Shown here in pieces: positions 55,331 through 64,000 of a DNA stretch of 64,000 bases. Below the pieces are notes generated by a model that saw only the letters and a program-made list of their open reading frames with translations, ran no database searches and was not told the DNA's origin. The stretch covers positions 92,454,564-92,518,563 of the forward strand of contig NC_073746.1 of NCBI RefSeq assembly GCF_029784135.1. The letters run 5' to 3'. The first letter of the stretch is position 1; the number at the start of each line of letters is the position of its first letter. The position numbers were made by a program, and so were the translations under genes. The DNA is from Toxorhynchites rutilus septentrionalis (Eukaryota; Arthropoda; Insecta; Diptera; Culicidae).

Positions 55331-56636
55331 TTTAAAATATTTTGAATTGCCTTGGCACGCAGGTATCCTCAAAGTTGTTGATATTATTTCCATCAAGGCT
55401 CGTTATTTGGCACCTGAATCCCAACAGTTCGATTCTGTTAGAATCCAGAATCAAGAAGTCAGCTCTAGCTCGGATGTGGTCAACTAAAGAGAAAGGATTT
55501 AGCGGTAAAAAGTCTTCTGTACTTCAACATACCTAAGAAACGTTAGTCGTGCAATGAATTTAAATAGATTGATTTGATTAAAAAGTAATTTGCTTGAAAT
55601 ATAAACTTACTGCTGCTTGATTCAAAGTATGCTCCATTTTAAGCCACAACTGTCGCCCATATTTTAGCCAGTAAGGTAAGTAGGGGTTATGTGGACCCCC
55701 TAAGCAAATCCAAGTCAATACGGGCTTAATAAAAAAAAATATCATATTGTACACTGAGATAAACATGTATTTTCTCAATCTATAAAGTTTAATTATTATA
55801 TTAAGCTTCAAACTACTAAATATATCATAAAATAAAAGAGATGATTTTTGGACATTAAAATTTGAGACCTGAGGGATTGGGTCTTCCATTTAACTGAATT
55901 ATATTTTATGCATTTAATTTTGTATTAGACTTCCTGCTGCTGGTTGACTTACTTGTCGGCTTGCTGGATCGTGCTTTCCGGGTCTTCTCTGGCTGGTTTC
56001 TCTGGCTTGAAGGCTTCTCAGCTGGGTCCGGCCGGCGTGGTAGAGCCGGTTTTTGCAATTCTTGATTTACAGGAATTTACTGCTTCCGCCGGATCCTTCT
56101 AGGAGTGCCCAGTTGGGTCCAAATCGATGGCCATTTTTGCAGAATACTGCTTGACTTGTAAATGCTATTTATTCTGGCTGGTCAGGTGGCTACTATCGGC
56201 TTCACGATTTCACTGTGTCTGCAATTCTAATTTTACGGAAACGGCTTCAATAGTTTCCGATGGGGTCCAATTTCTTCACCAACTTGGTGATTTTCACTTT
56301 CACCATCTTGGCGATTTTCACTGAATGTTTCTTTACTTAATTGATTCACACTCGCACTGCGTCCGGTCGGTTCAAAAGTTCATTTAGCGAATTTTTCTTT
56401 ACTTAAATGATTCACATTTACACCGTACCTGGTTGGTTCAGTTTGGCGAATTTTTCTCTACCGAACACTAGTAATGGAGTCATGCTATTGCACAGCTGCT
56501 GCGGTCATTTATTTTTGCAGTACCACACAACACAACACAACAGTAGGCTCTAAACTCTGCGTTTTAAATTCACTTTAACACGCGATAACAGCATCGGATC
56601 TGTCGGTTCACTCGTGACTCGGTGTCACGGTCGCCA
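55331..56636 (-). other. LTR-retrotransposon leader fragment
   Basis: At the right edge a primer-binding site reads TGGCGACCGTGACACC on the minus strand (56621-56636), as used by many gypsy-type elements. Leftward lies a non-coding leader with tandem motifs (CATTTAGCGAATTTTTCTTT and TTTGGCGAATTTTTCTCT near 56380-56460) and a strong splice-donor match AAGTAAGT near 55943. No Gag or Pol frame is recognisable before 55331. Confidence 0.45.
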
Positions 56637-56638
56637 TA

Positions 56639-57050
56639 TGGTATGTAAAAGATAACACTTGTGATATTAAATAAACAAACGTACGAAGAGATGTTTCATC
56701 ATGACTGTGTCTGACTGTCTTGTTTATTCTCGTGTCTCTGCTTAAATACTAGTTTACACTTATTTTCTTAACTCTACATAAAACGTAAACGTAATTTACT
56801 GGGCGGAGCATCGCACAGGGAAATGGTACAAGTAGAAAGTGAAAGGGATAGAACGAGGACGGAGAAATGTTCTTGTGCTTGCAATTGGGTTTCCACCTTG
56901 CACGCACAAGCATGTCTCAAGTAGGTCATTGAAAAAAAAACACTGACGCTTGCGTCGTGTGACGAATTGTACACACGGTTCAAGTATCATGTTTACTTCT
57001 TTGGTGGGAATGTTGTTTCTGCGGTCATAAATTGTTTGGTGGGCGATAAA
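56639..57050 (-). other. probable single LTR (5' end undetermined)
   Basis: Ends ACATACCA two bases before the primer site. On the minus strand it has a TATTTAAG box near 56745 and AATAAA about 25 bp later, the layout of U3-R-U5. No second copy is present in the window, so the outer boundary is a guess. Confidence 0.4.
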
Positions 57051-57371
57051 CAATTAATGACCTGTGGTTAAGGAGGGTTTGGGATCTCGGATAATTGAAT
57101 TTCACCAAGTGTGAAATCAGATGAAACATTTGTAATTGAGGTGTTGGAGGAGGACTGTGGGAAAGTTCAATTTTGGAAGGCGTAGTGCCACAGCGGGGTG
57201 ATTCGGTCATGTGTGTGTTTCATCGAAAAACACATAATTATGTTTACGTAAAGTAGTTTGTGATAATAATACAATCAGTAACTGTGTTCTGGAATCGATG
57301 CCAGTTGTATTGGCCAGAAGCCAGACCAGAAAAATTGCATTGAGACCATTCCGAATTCTGCATGGATCTTT

Positions 57372-57881
57372 TCACTGTTGTTCGAGCATTTTCAAACCCT
57401 TTCGATGCTTGGTCGAAGAAAATCCGTCCTGGATGGCCTGCGTTGCTTCTTTTTCCAACGTTGTCAGCCCATCCTTTTTCGTAATTGCGTGGCATCTGGA
57501 ATTAATTAGACCAGCTTTAAACCTGTAGGACCAATTCACAGAAACGTCTCCATATCACCCCATATCACCCCATCATTTTATTTATTGTTATCAAACTCAC
57601 AGTTTTGCTGCATCAAATGGTTCCTCTTCTGTATGCAAAACACGAAACGTTTGTTTAATCAGCGGAAAAAAATCATAAAACCACTATCGAAAAACTTACA
57701 TTTGATTACAATTAAATGCTGGCTTTGTTCATGCTGTCGTTCATGTTCATGTTCAATTTTGATCGAATAAAATAAAGTCATTCCAATGGGTTTAACCCAA
57801 TTTCTGTACGGGAGATTGCTGGTTACGTTTCAGGATGTTCAACAAAGCCATCTTGTCCATCGCCGAATCGATAAACTCCAT
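57372..57881 (-). CDS. small three-exon gene, 87-aa protein of unknown function
   Basis: Exons are 57797-57881, 57601-57628 and 57372-57522 (85, 28 and 151 nt; total 264 nt, 87 codons plus TGA). The ATG has a strong Kozak context (GAAACCATGG). Intron 1 (168 nt) is GTTAAA…TGCATACAG; intron 2 (78 nt) is GTGAGT…TCCTACAG. Phases fit at both joins: codons are split 1/2 and 2/1 and no stop appears. The protein starts MEFIDSAMDKMALLN, has EPFDAAKLFKAGL in the middle and ends HRKGLKMLEQQ. It is charged, mostly helical in appearance, without signal peptide or membrane segment. I do not recognise the family. Intact introns argue against a retrocopy. The 5' UTR is abutted by a repeat with GGGGCAAATTGG motifs. 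Confidence 0.65.
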
Positions 57882-58439
57882 GGTTTCAGTTCCAGAAGCC
57901 GCCGTTGTACCATAGGGGTAGTGGGGGCAAATTGGTCAGTGGAGGCAAAGTGGTCACCTGCTTGTTTGGTAGTAGAACTATTGAATATTGCACAGTATTG
58001 ATAGGTACCTTATGTTTGAAAAAATAAATGACTTTTGAGTCACCCTGTATTTCGGTCGAGCTGTTGCATGTCTAAATATAAATAAAAACAGAAATTGATC
58101 TCTCGATAGCCATTCGGCCATAGTTCTATGCGCATGGTATCTAAGGAATTTCTCGTGAAATGTAATTTACTTAATCTGATATGTTGGACAAATCATCAGT
58201 TTGGACGACTGTTCACATATTCTAGGAAAGATGAACAGATATTTTGTTCAATCTCAGTGATTAATCAGAATAGAAATTACTTTGATGTTTGGGGGCAAAG
58301 TGGCCATAGGTGCATAACGATTTACAATGTTCTGTTTACTGAAGCTGATATATCTCTTTTTGTGGCTTCTACCCTGGAAAAATATGCCACTCCAACTAAA
58401 CCAAGCCTGATTATGCGGAACGTTATGTGTTACTGAATT
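57882..58439. other. no gene; GGGGCAAA-motif repeat
   Basis: Two related motifs, GGGGGCAAATTGGTCAGTGG (57922) and GGGGGCAAAGTGGCCATAGG (58291), suggest an uncharacterised repeat upstream of the small gene. Confidence 0.4.
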
Positions 58440-58570
58440 AATACTGAAATGATAGTTGGGTTCAATTCCCGATCGGTCTAGGGTCTTTCCGGGTTGGGAA
58501 TTCTCTCGATATGCAATAGAATAAATAGTCGCTCTTTCGATTGTTAATCTATGTCTGCGAGACAACCATT
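58440..58570 (+). mobile_element. tRNA-derived SINE fragment
   Basis: B-box-like GGGTTCAATTCCC and body CGATCGGTCTAGGGTCTTTC; the A-box end is missing. Confidence 0.5.
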
Positions 58571-59071
58571 CCGTTTTCTCTCTTCAAATTTATTTGCTTA
58601 CTGGTTAGTGCGATTTTATAAAATAAATAAAGTAATATAGTAGTAATACAGTAATAAATTATTATCTATCTATCTCATTGATAATAATTTATTACTGTAT
58701 TTATCAAAACTTTGAAGGGGAACACTGTACTTACCAACTTAGAACGAACACTGTACTTACATTTCAAGTAGGCGATTAACGTGGGCCGAATTCGTAACAG
58801 TAGCCTTTTTTCAGTAATAACGATGACATTAACGGTGGCATTCTTTTTCATGCAAAAATTTCTGCAAATGCAGCTTATTTGCCACGAAACCCGACATTCG
58901 AAACGCAGTAAAAAATGAACTTGTGCAAAACTCATAGAACTGTAAGCAATGTTTGGTTGACAGATGTCGGCACTTCACGATTCAGCAAAAATCAGCTGAC
59001 GCCGACCTTGCACCTTGCATCTTTTACCATTGAGTTATTTTGTGGAAACGGAACGAAAAAAAGTTGCACAA
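58571..59071. other. no gene seen; contains a perfect hairpin
   Basis: A hairpin at 58648-58698 has perfect 19-bp arms (ACAGTAATAAATTATTATC) around a 13-bp loop TATCTATCTCATT. The rest is unremarkable. Confidence 0.5.
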
Positions 59072-59860
59072 CCAGAGGCGTAGTTAGGGTAGGCAGCGTC
59101 CCCGGCAAACGATGAAAATGGCGCCCCAAAAAGTACCACGATTTTTTCACTAGTTTTAAGATTGTGATATGTTGTATACATATAAGGAAAATTACTCACT
59201 GATACCAATGTTCACTTTGAGCAGATCATTCGTATTTAGAAGGCTAAAAATATCATTTCTAGATTAGCTTGTTCTCTAGCCAAATCTTTGCCTGGTGTGC
59301 TGAAGCTGAAGAAAAATGGTCCAAAATTGTATCAAAATCAAAGTCTTAACGATTCTTTCTCGTTCGAATGAATTGCCAAGCCATTGAGTCGGCCTTGGCT
59401 TATTTTAGCACCGGATGATTTTCAATCAAGCATCAGTGAAATTCGCAGCGCCGTATCGATGTTAGGATAAAATGCATCGAGAGAATATCTGAGAATAATG
59501 TTCAAGATGCCTAAAGGCATCGAAGAGTTCAGGTCAGGGAATTGGTGTTTCATTTGCGTCTTAAACACTTCCACCTCTGATACAAGTTCCTCTGTTTCAA
59601 CATCTGATCCATGATCCTGATTCAATTGATCCATGCTCATAGATGTTATTCAGTCTCTCGTTTTGAATGAAAAATCTGATGCTATATCCGCTATAGCAGG
59701 GGTGGCCAAACTTCTCACCACCCCTTCCTACCAATACAATATATTTCAACCCGAATGTTTGTTCCAGACCAGTCGCCCGCGGTCTATGCTTTGGCTACTC
59801 CTGCGCTATAGCTTCTCCACGCTGTTCCAACTGTATGCACAGTATGCGTTCTTATTATAA
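59072..59860 (-). pseudogene. hAT transposase C-terminal remnant
   Basis: Minus-strand frame from about 59860 through 59422: VETEELVSEVEVFKTQM, then LDAFYPNIDTALRISLMLD, and in other frames RLNGLAIHSNEKESL near 59350. This order is the hAT dimerisation region. CAGAGGCGTAGTTAGGG near 59076 may be the element's terminal repeat. A 107-bp MITE interrupts it at 59697-59803. Confidence 0.65.
59697..59803. mobile_element. 107-bp hAT MITE
   Basis: Ends CAGGGGTGGCCAAACTT and, inverted, CAGGAGTAGCCAAAGCA, flanked by the perfect 8-bp duplication CGCTATAG (59689-59696 and 59804-59811). Confidence 0.85.
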
Positions 59861-59921
59861 TGCAGCTTAAGGGGGGAACCAATTTTTTTGCATGTTTTGG
59901 AAGTTTACGCCCTCAGAAATG

Positions 59922-62900
59922 TTTTTTTTTTTTTATTAAATCGTTTATTTTTACAGGCTCAGTTACATAAGTTTAAAGGAGCCAAACTCCTGACTGTATT
60001 GTTACAAGTATATATAAACATTTTTCCTTAATTCTAATGTTAATGGTGTAGAAAACCGATTACTCGCGGTCTACTCGAGTTTAGAAGGGTGACATATTTT
60101 CTTCAGGAAAAGGAAGGGATAAAAGGATATGTTGACAATGTTCACTCTCACATTCACACTCACATTCATTACACTCAATTCTTAAGCCTATCTTATATCT
60201 AAAATGTTTTTACATTTCACCTTATTCTATTGTTAATAAGAAGGGATTTGATTTCTCGCGAAGAAAAAGGAAAAGGAGAATATAAGGATATAAGGATAAT
60301 CAGACACGAAGATCGATAACTTTTAGGAAGACATATATTTGGGACATGTAATCAAGGTCTAAACCAGCCAACACATCTCTCACCGGCACATTGGGCTGCC
60401 TTCCTCTAGCCCGAAGAGAGTTTTCTAAATTCGATCTGGCAACAAGATACTCCTCGCACGACCAAACAACGTGTTCGACGTCGTGGTAACCTTGGCCGCA
60501 GGCACAGATATTGCTGTCGGCAAGATCAAAAGGAAAGAGTAGCGCGTTTAACGAACAGTGATTGGACATGAGTCGGGAGAAGGTGCGAATAAAGTCCCGA
60601 CTCAAGTCCAGACTTTTGAACCATGGTTTGAGGCTAACCTTAGGGATAATTGAGTGGAGCCACCGGCCCAATTCATCTTCGTTCCATTTGCGTTGCCAGT
60701 TAACGATGGTATTTTTACGAACTAAAGAATAAAATTCATTGAAGGCGATTTGACGCTGATAAATTTCGCCTTCAATTGCACCTACCTTTGCTAATGAGTC
60801 AGCCCTCTCATTCCCCGGAATTGAGCAATGTGAAGGGACCCAGACAAAGGTAATGACATAACAGCGTCTGGTTGAAGCACTCAAAATTTCTCGTATTCTC
60901 TCAAGGAAGTACGGCGAGTGCTTTTCCGGCCTCACTGAACGGATAGCTTCGACAGAGCTCAGACTATCCGTTACAATGTAATAGTGTTCAACAGGTCGTG
61001 AGGCGACGCTGTCCAGCGCCCAGTGTATTGCTGCCAATTCAGCAATATACACTGAGCAAGGATACTGAAGACTGTGTGAGGTGCTAAAAAAATTGTTGAA
61101 CACTCCGAATCCTGTGGACTCATTCATAGAGGACCCATCAGTAAAGTACATATTATCACAATTGACACGCCCATACTTTGCTTCGAAAATCGTAGGAACG
61201 ATCCCCGATCGATGATAATCTGGAATTCCATGGATATCCTGCTTCATGGACAGATCAAAATGTACAGAGGAATTGATGTAGTCAGGAAAACAAACACGGT
61301 TGGGAATATACGAAGAAGGATCAACCTGCATGGAGACGAATTCATGATATGAGCTCATGAATCCAGAATGAAAATTTAGCTCGATCAGCTGCTCAAAATT
61401 TCCGATCACCAATGGGTTCATAACCTTACACCGGATGAGGAACCGAAGAGATAATAAATTGAAGCGATCTTTTAGTGGGAGTAGGCCTGCCAAAACCTCG
61501 AGACTCATGGTATGCGTTGAGGGCATACATCCCAACGCAATACGGAGACAAAGATACTGAATTCGCTCGAGTTTAATGAGGTGTGTTTTGGCAGCTGATT
61601 GAAAACAGAAACTGCCATACTCCATCACTGAGAGAATAGTTGTTCGATACAACATTATAAGATCTTCGGGATGGGCTCCCCACCAGGTGCCGGTAATTGT
61701 ACGGAGAAAGTTTATTCTTTGTTGACATTTTTTACTCAGATACCTAATATGGGCCCCCCAAGTACATTTGGAGTCGAACCAGACCCCAAGATACTTGAAT
61801 GACATAGCATGAGTGATCGGTTTACCCAAAAGTTGAAGCTTTGGTTTTGCTGGTCTATGCTTCCTAGAAAAAACCACCATCTCTGTTTTCTCCGTGGAGA
61901 ATTCGATCCCTAGCCCAATGGCCCAGGTTGAAAAATTGTTCAAAGTATCTTGTAAGGGTCCTTGCAGGTCGGATTCGTTTGATCCTACGACAGACACCAC
62001 TCCATCATCTGCAAGTTGTCTTAGGCTGCAATTTTGTGTAAGGCAATTGTCGATGTCGCTTACATAGAAGTTGTACAAAAGGGGGCTTAAACATGAGCCC
62101 TGGGGGAGGCCCATGTAAGAGAACCGACTTACTGCCGAATCTCCGTGAGAAAAGTTCAAATGTTTCTCACAAAGCAAGTTATATAACATATTATTGAATA
62201 GAGGCGGCAGACCCCGAAAGTGTAATTTGTCTGACAAAACCTCTATTGAAACAGAATCAAAGGCCCTCTTTATGTCCAAGAATACTGAAGCCATTTGTTT
62301 TTTTCCGGCGTAAGCCATTTGAATTTCTGAAGAAAGCAACGCAAGACAATCATTCGTCCCCTTGCCCCTGCGGAACCCATTTTGTGTATCTGGGAGTAAG
62401 CCATTCGTTTCAACCCAACGATCAAGGCGAAACAAGATCATTTTCTCCAACAATTTCCGTATACAAGACAGCATTGCTATTGGGCGGTACGAATTGAAGT
62501 CGGACGCGGGCTTTCCGGATTTTTTAATAGCTATAACTCGTACTTGTCTCCAATCATCTGGAACAATATTATGCTCCATAAACCGATTGAATAAATTCAA
62601 CAAGCGATGTTTCGCCACATCAGGGAGGTTTTTCAGCAAGTTGAACTTAATTCTATCCGATCCCGGCGCAGAATTGTTACATGAAAGGAGAGCAAGAGAG
62701 AATTCTACCATCGAAAACTCGGAATCAAGATCGCACCTATCTTGTGAAATATCTCGAACAATTTTTTGTACAGGAACGGAATCGGGACATACCTTCCGTG
62801 CAAAATTTAAAATCCATCGATGTGAATATTCCTCGCTTTCATTCGTTGAAGAGCGATTTCTCATGTTTCGAGCCACTTTCCATAATTTTTTCATTGACGT

Positions 62901-64000
62901 TTCTCGTGACAGACCTCCCACGAAATTTCGCCAATAAGCACGTTTTTTCCCTTTGATCAAGTTTTTAAATTGATTTTCAAGGGATAAATACGTTTGAAAA
63001 TTCTCAATGGTTCCACTTTTCCGAAAAGCTTTAAATGCATTCGATTTATCCTGATAAAGCTTGGAACATTGGCTATCCCACCATGGATTGGGAGGCCTTC
63101 GACGAATAGTGGAACCTGGGATGGGTTTCGTTTGAGCGCGAACCGCGCTGTCATAGATCAAACGAGAAAGGAAGTTATACTCCTCCAATGGAGGTAAACC
63201 ATCTTTGGAATTGATGGCTAGAGCAATCGCGTCCGCATATTTTTTCCAGTCAATGTGTCTTGTGAGGTCATATGCCATGTTTATAGATTCAGAAGAATTC
63301 GACCCAATGGTGATGGAAATTTCGATTGGCAAGTGATCACTACCGTTGGGATCCTGGATTACATTCCACTTGCAATCTAACGATAGTGAATTCGAGCAAA
63401 GCGAGAGGTCAAGAGCACTTGGGTTAGCAGGAGGTTTAGGTACACGTGTTGTTTCCCCAGTGTTCAAAACGGTCATATTGAAGCTGTTACAAAGGTCATA
63501 TATCAACGATGAACGATTGTCGTCGTACTGTTCCCCCCAGGCAGTTCCGTGAGAGTTGAAGTCTCCCAAGATCAATCGTGGCTCAGGAAGGAGTGAGCAC
63601 ATGACAACAAGTTGCTTGCGGCTAACCGCAGCTCTCGGAGGCCAATACAAGCTGACTATACAAAGGTCTTTGCCTCTGATGTTTGCATGACAGGCAACAG
63701 CTTCGATCCCTCCAATAGGTGGAAGGTCAATTCTAAAAAAAGTGTGACACTTATTGATCCCCAATAGTACCCCTCCGTATCTGTCATCGCGGTCCAAGCG
63801 TATTATATTAAAATCGTGGAAAGAGAGATCATTTTGAGAAGAGAGCCAGGTTTCGGACAGTGCAAAAACATCACAATTGACTTTATGAATTAGAAATTTG
63901 AATGTATCCAATTTAGGGATAAGACTACGACAATTCCACTGTAAAACAGTGATATCTCCGACCTCTCTATTTAAATTAGACATCAAGAGAGATATTCATT
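59922..64000 (-). mobile_element. I/LOA-group LINE, 3' part including complete ORF2
   Basis: Minus strand. A 13-base A tail (T run at 59922-59934) marks the 3' end, a ~365-bp 3' UTR follows inward, and ORF2 fills 60300-63983. ORF1 and the 5' end lie beyond the window. Confidence 0.85.
60300..63983 (-). CDS. LINE ORF2: endonuclease, reverse transcriptase, RNase H
   Basis: 1227 residues from ATG at 63983 (the codon before is TTG). The APE-type endonuclease covers about 1-235 with WNCRSL, SETWL, LGDFNSHG and GSDHLP. Reverse transcriptase spans about 440-720 with FLDIKRAFDSV, GLPQGSCLSPLLY and the catalytic box as LADD instead of the usual F/YADD. RNase H near 985-1110 keeps its acidic residues in YFTDGSS, AELAAIHWAL, VTDSLSS and GNERADSLAK. 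A Cys/His motif CACGQGYHDVEHVVWSC lies near the end. RNase H places it in the I, LOA or related clades; LOA-type copies are common in Aedes. No stop or frameshift, so it may be functional. A TAA in another frame overlaps the start, possibly the end of ORF1. Confidence 0.9.
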   Translation of the reverse strand: MSNLNREVGDITVLQWNCRSLIPKLDTFKFLIHKVNCDVFALSETWLSSQNDLSFHDFNIIRLDRDDRYGGVLLGINKCHTFFRIDLPPIGGIEAVACHANIRGKDLCIVSLYWPPRAAVSRKQLVVMCSLLPEPRLILGDFNSHGTAWGEQYDDNRSSLIYDLCNSFNMTVLNTGETTRVPKPPANPSALDLSLCSNSLSLDCKWNVIQDPNGSDHLPIEISITIGSNSSESINMAYDLTRHIDWKKYADAIALAINSKDGLPPLEEYNFLSRLIYDSAVRAQTKPIPGSTIRRRPPNPWWDSQCSKLYQDKSNAFKAFRKSGTIENFQTYLSLENQFKNLIKGKKRAYWRNFVGGLSRETSMKKLWKVARNMRNRSSTNESEEYSHRWILNFARKVCPDSVPVQKIVRDISQDRCDLDSEFSMVEFSLALLSCNNSAPGSDRIKFNLLKNLPDVAKHRLLNLFNRFMEHNIVPDDWRQVRVIAIKKSGKPASDFNSYRPIAMLSCIRKLLEKMILFRLDRWVETNGLLPDTQNGFRRGKGTNDCLALLSSEIQMAYAGKKQMASVFLDIKRAFDSVSIEVLSDKLHFRGLPPLFNNMLYNLLCEKHLNFSHGDSAVSRFSYMGLPQGSCLSPLLYNFYVSDIDNCLTQNCSLRQLADDGVVSVVGSNESDLQGPLQDTLNNFSTWAIGLGIEFSTEKTEMVVFSRKHRPAKPKLQLLGKPITHAMSFKYLGVWFDSKCTWGAHIRYLSKKCQQRINFLRTITGTWWGAHPEDLIMLYRTTILSVMEYGSFCFQSAAKTHLIKLERIQYLCLRIALGCMPSTHTMSLEVLAGLLPLKDRFNLLSLRFLIRCKVMNPLVIGNFEQLIELNFHSGFMSSYHEFVSMQVDPSSYIPNRVCFPDYINSSVHFDLSMKQDIHGIPDYHRSGIVPTIFEAKYGRVNCDNMYFTDGSSMNESTGFGVFNNFFSTSHSLQYPCSVYIAELAAIHWALDSVASRPVEHYYIVTDSLSSVEAIRSVRPEKHSPYFLERIREILSASTRRCYVITFVWVPSHCSIPGNERADSLAKVGAIEGEIYQRQIAFNEFYSLVRKNTIVNWQRKWNEDELGRWLHSIIPKVSLKPWFKSLDLSRDFIRTFSRLMSNHCSLNALLFPFDLADSNICACGQGYHDVEHVVWSCEEYLVARSNLENSLRARGRQPNVPVRDVLAGLDLDYMSQIYVFLKVIDLRV

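Noticed and set aside
57244..57495. 83-aa minus-strand ORF starting MPRNYEKGW
   Set aside because: A different frame of the same bases joins in phase with two upstream exons and gives a more protein-like product, so this frame is judged a shadow.
62362..62937. 191-aa plus-strand ORF
   Set aside because: Antisense shadow of the LINE ORF2 reverse transcriptase.

Overview
The window looks like a repeat-dominated stretch of a culicine mosquito genome, most likely Aedes. This is an inference from the mix of elements: a Feilai-like tRNA-derived SINE, several Bel/Pao elements, a DD37E Tc1/mariner element of the mosquito ITmD37E type, an I/LOA-group LINE with an RNase H domain, and heavy nesting of AT-rich MITEs and tandem satellites. 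No bacterial-style operons occur, and long ORFs are almost all transposable-element (TE) proteins.

Layout. 1-1400: a decayed histone H2A copy with histone-type 3' hairpins and two ~150-bp direct repeats. 2965-8698: a 5.7-kb foldback element carrying a pogo/Tigger-type insertion (3506-5562) and a satellite-like element (6642-7968) that itself holds a SINE. 8975-9594: a TA-flanked MITE. 10722-15603: a damaged Bel/Pao element on the minus strand, abutting a LINE ORF1 remnant (15593-16495). 16783-24084: a complete, apparently young LTR element (two 997-bp LTRs, 5-bp target duplication ACCAT) that carries Gag-like and Env-like ORFs but no reverse transcriptase or integrase. 24085-25477: unique sequence with a good TATA plus initiator promoter candidate. 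25478-36950: fragments of LINEs, hAT, Bel/Pao, SINEs, satellite monomer arrays and a mariner element inside a TA microsatellite. 39861-45088: a gypsy-type LTR element whose left LTR was hit by an ITmD37E transposon and whose RT is split by a perfectly spliceable 177-nt insertion. 46290-47360: a Tc1-like relic. 50295-55330: a pogo-like transposon with long terminal inverted repeats, interrupted by SINEs and another satellite-like element. 57372-57881: a small three-exon host-like gene on the minus strand (87 aa). 59270-59860: a hAT remnant with a 107-bp hAT MITE inside. 59922-64000: an I/LOA-group LINE with an intact ORF2 whose 5' part lies outside the window.

The most interesting points are the introner-like insertion in the gypsy RT (41767-41943), the pol-less env-bearing LTR element with a duplicated envelope leader module, a primer-binding-site copy inside its LTR and a tRNA-like fold at its 3' LTR edge, and the previously unframed small spliced gene at 57372-57881. 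The target-site duplications allow a relative order of insertions to be read in many places.
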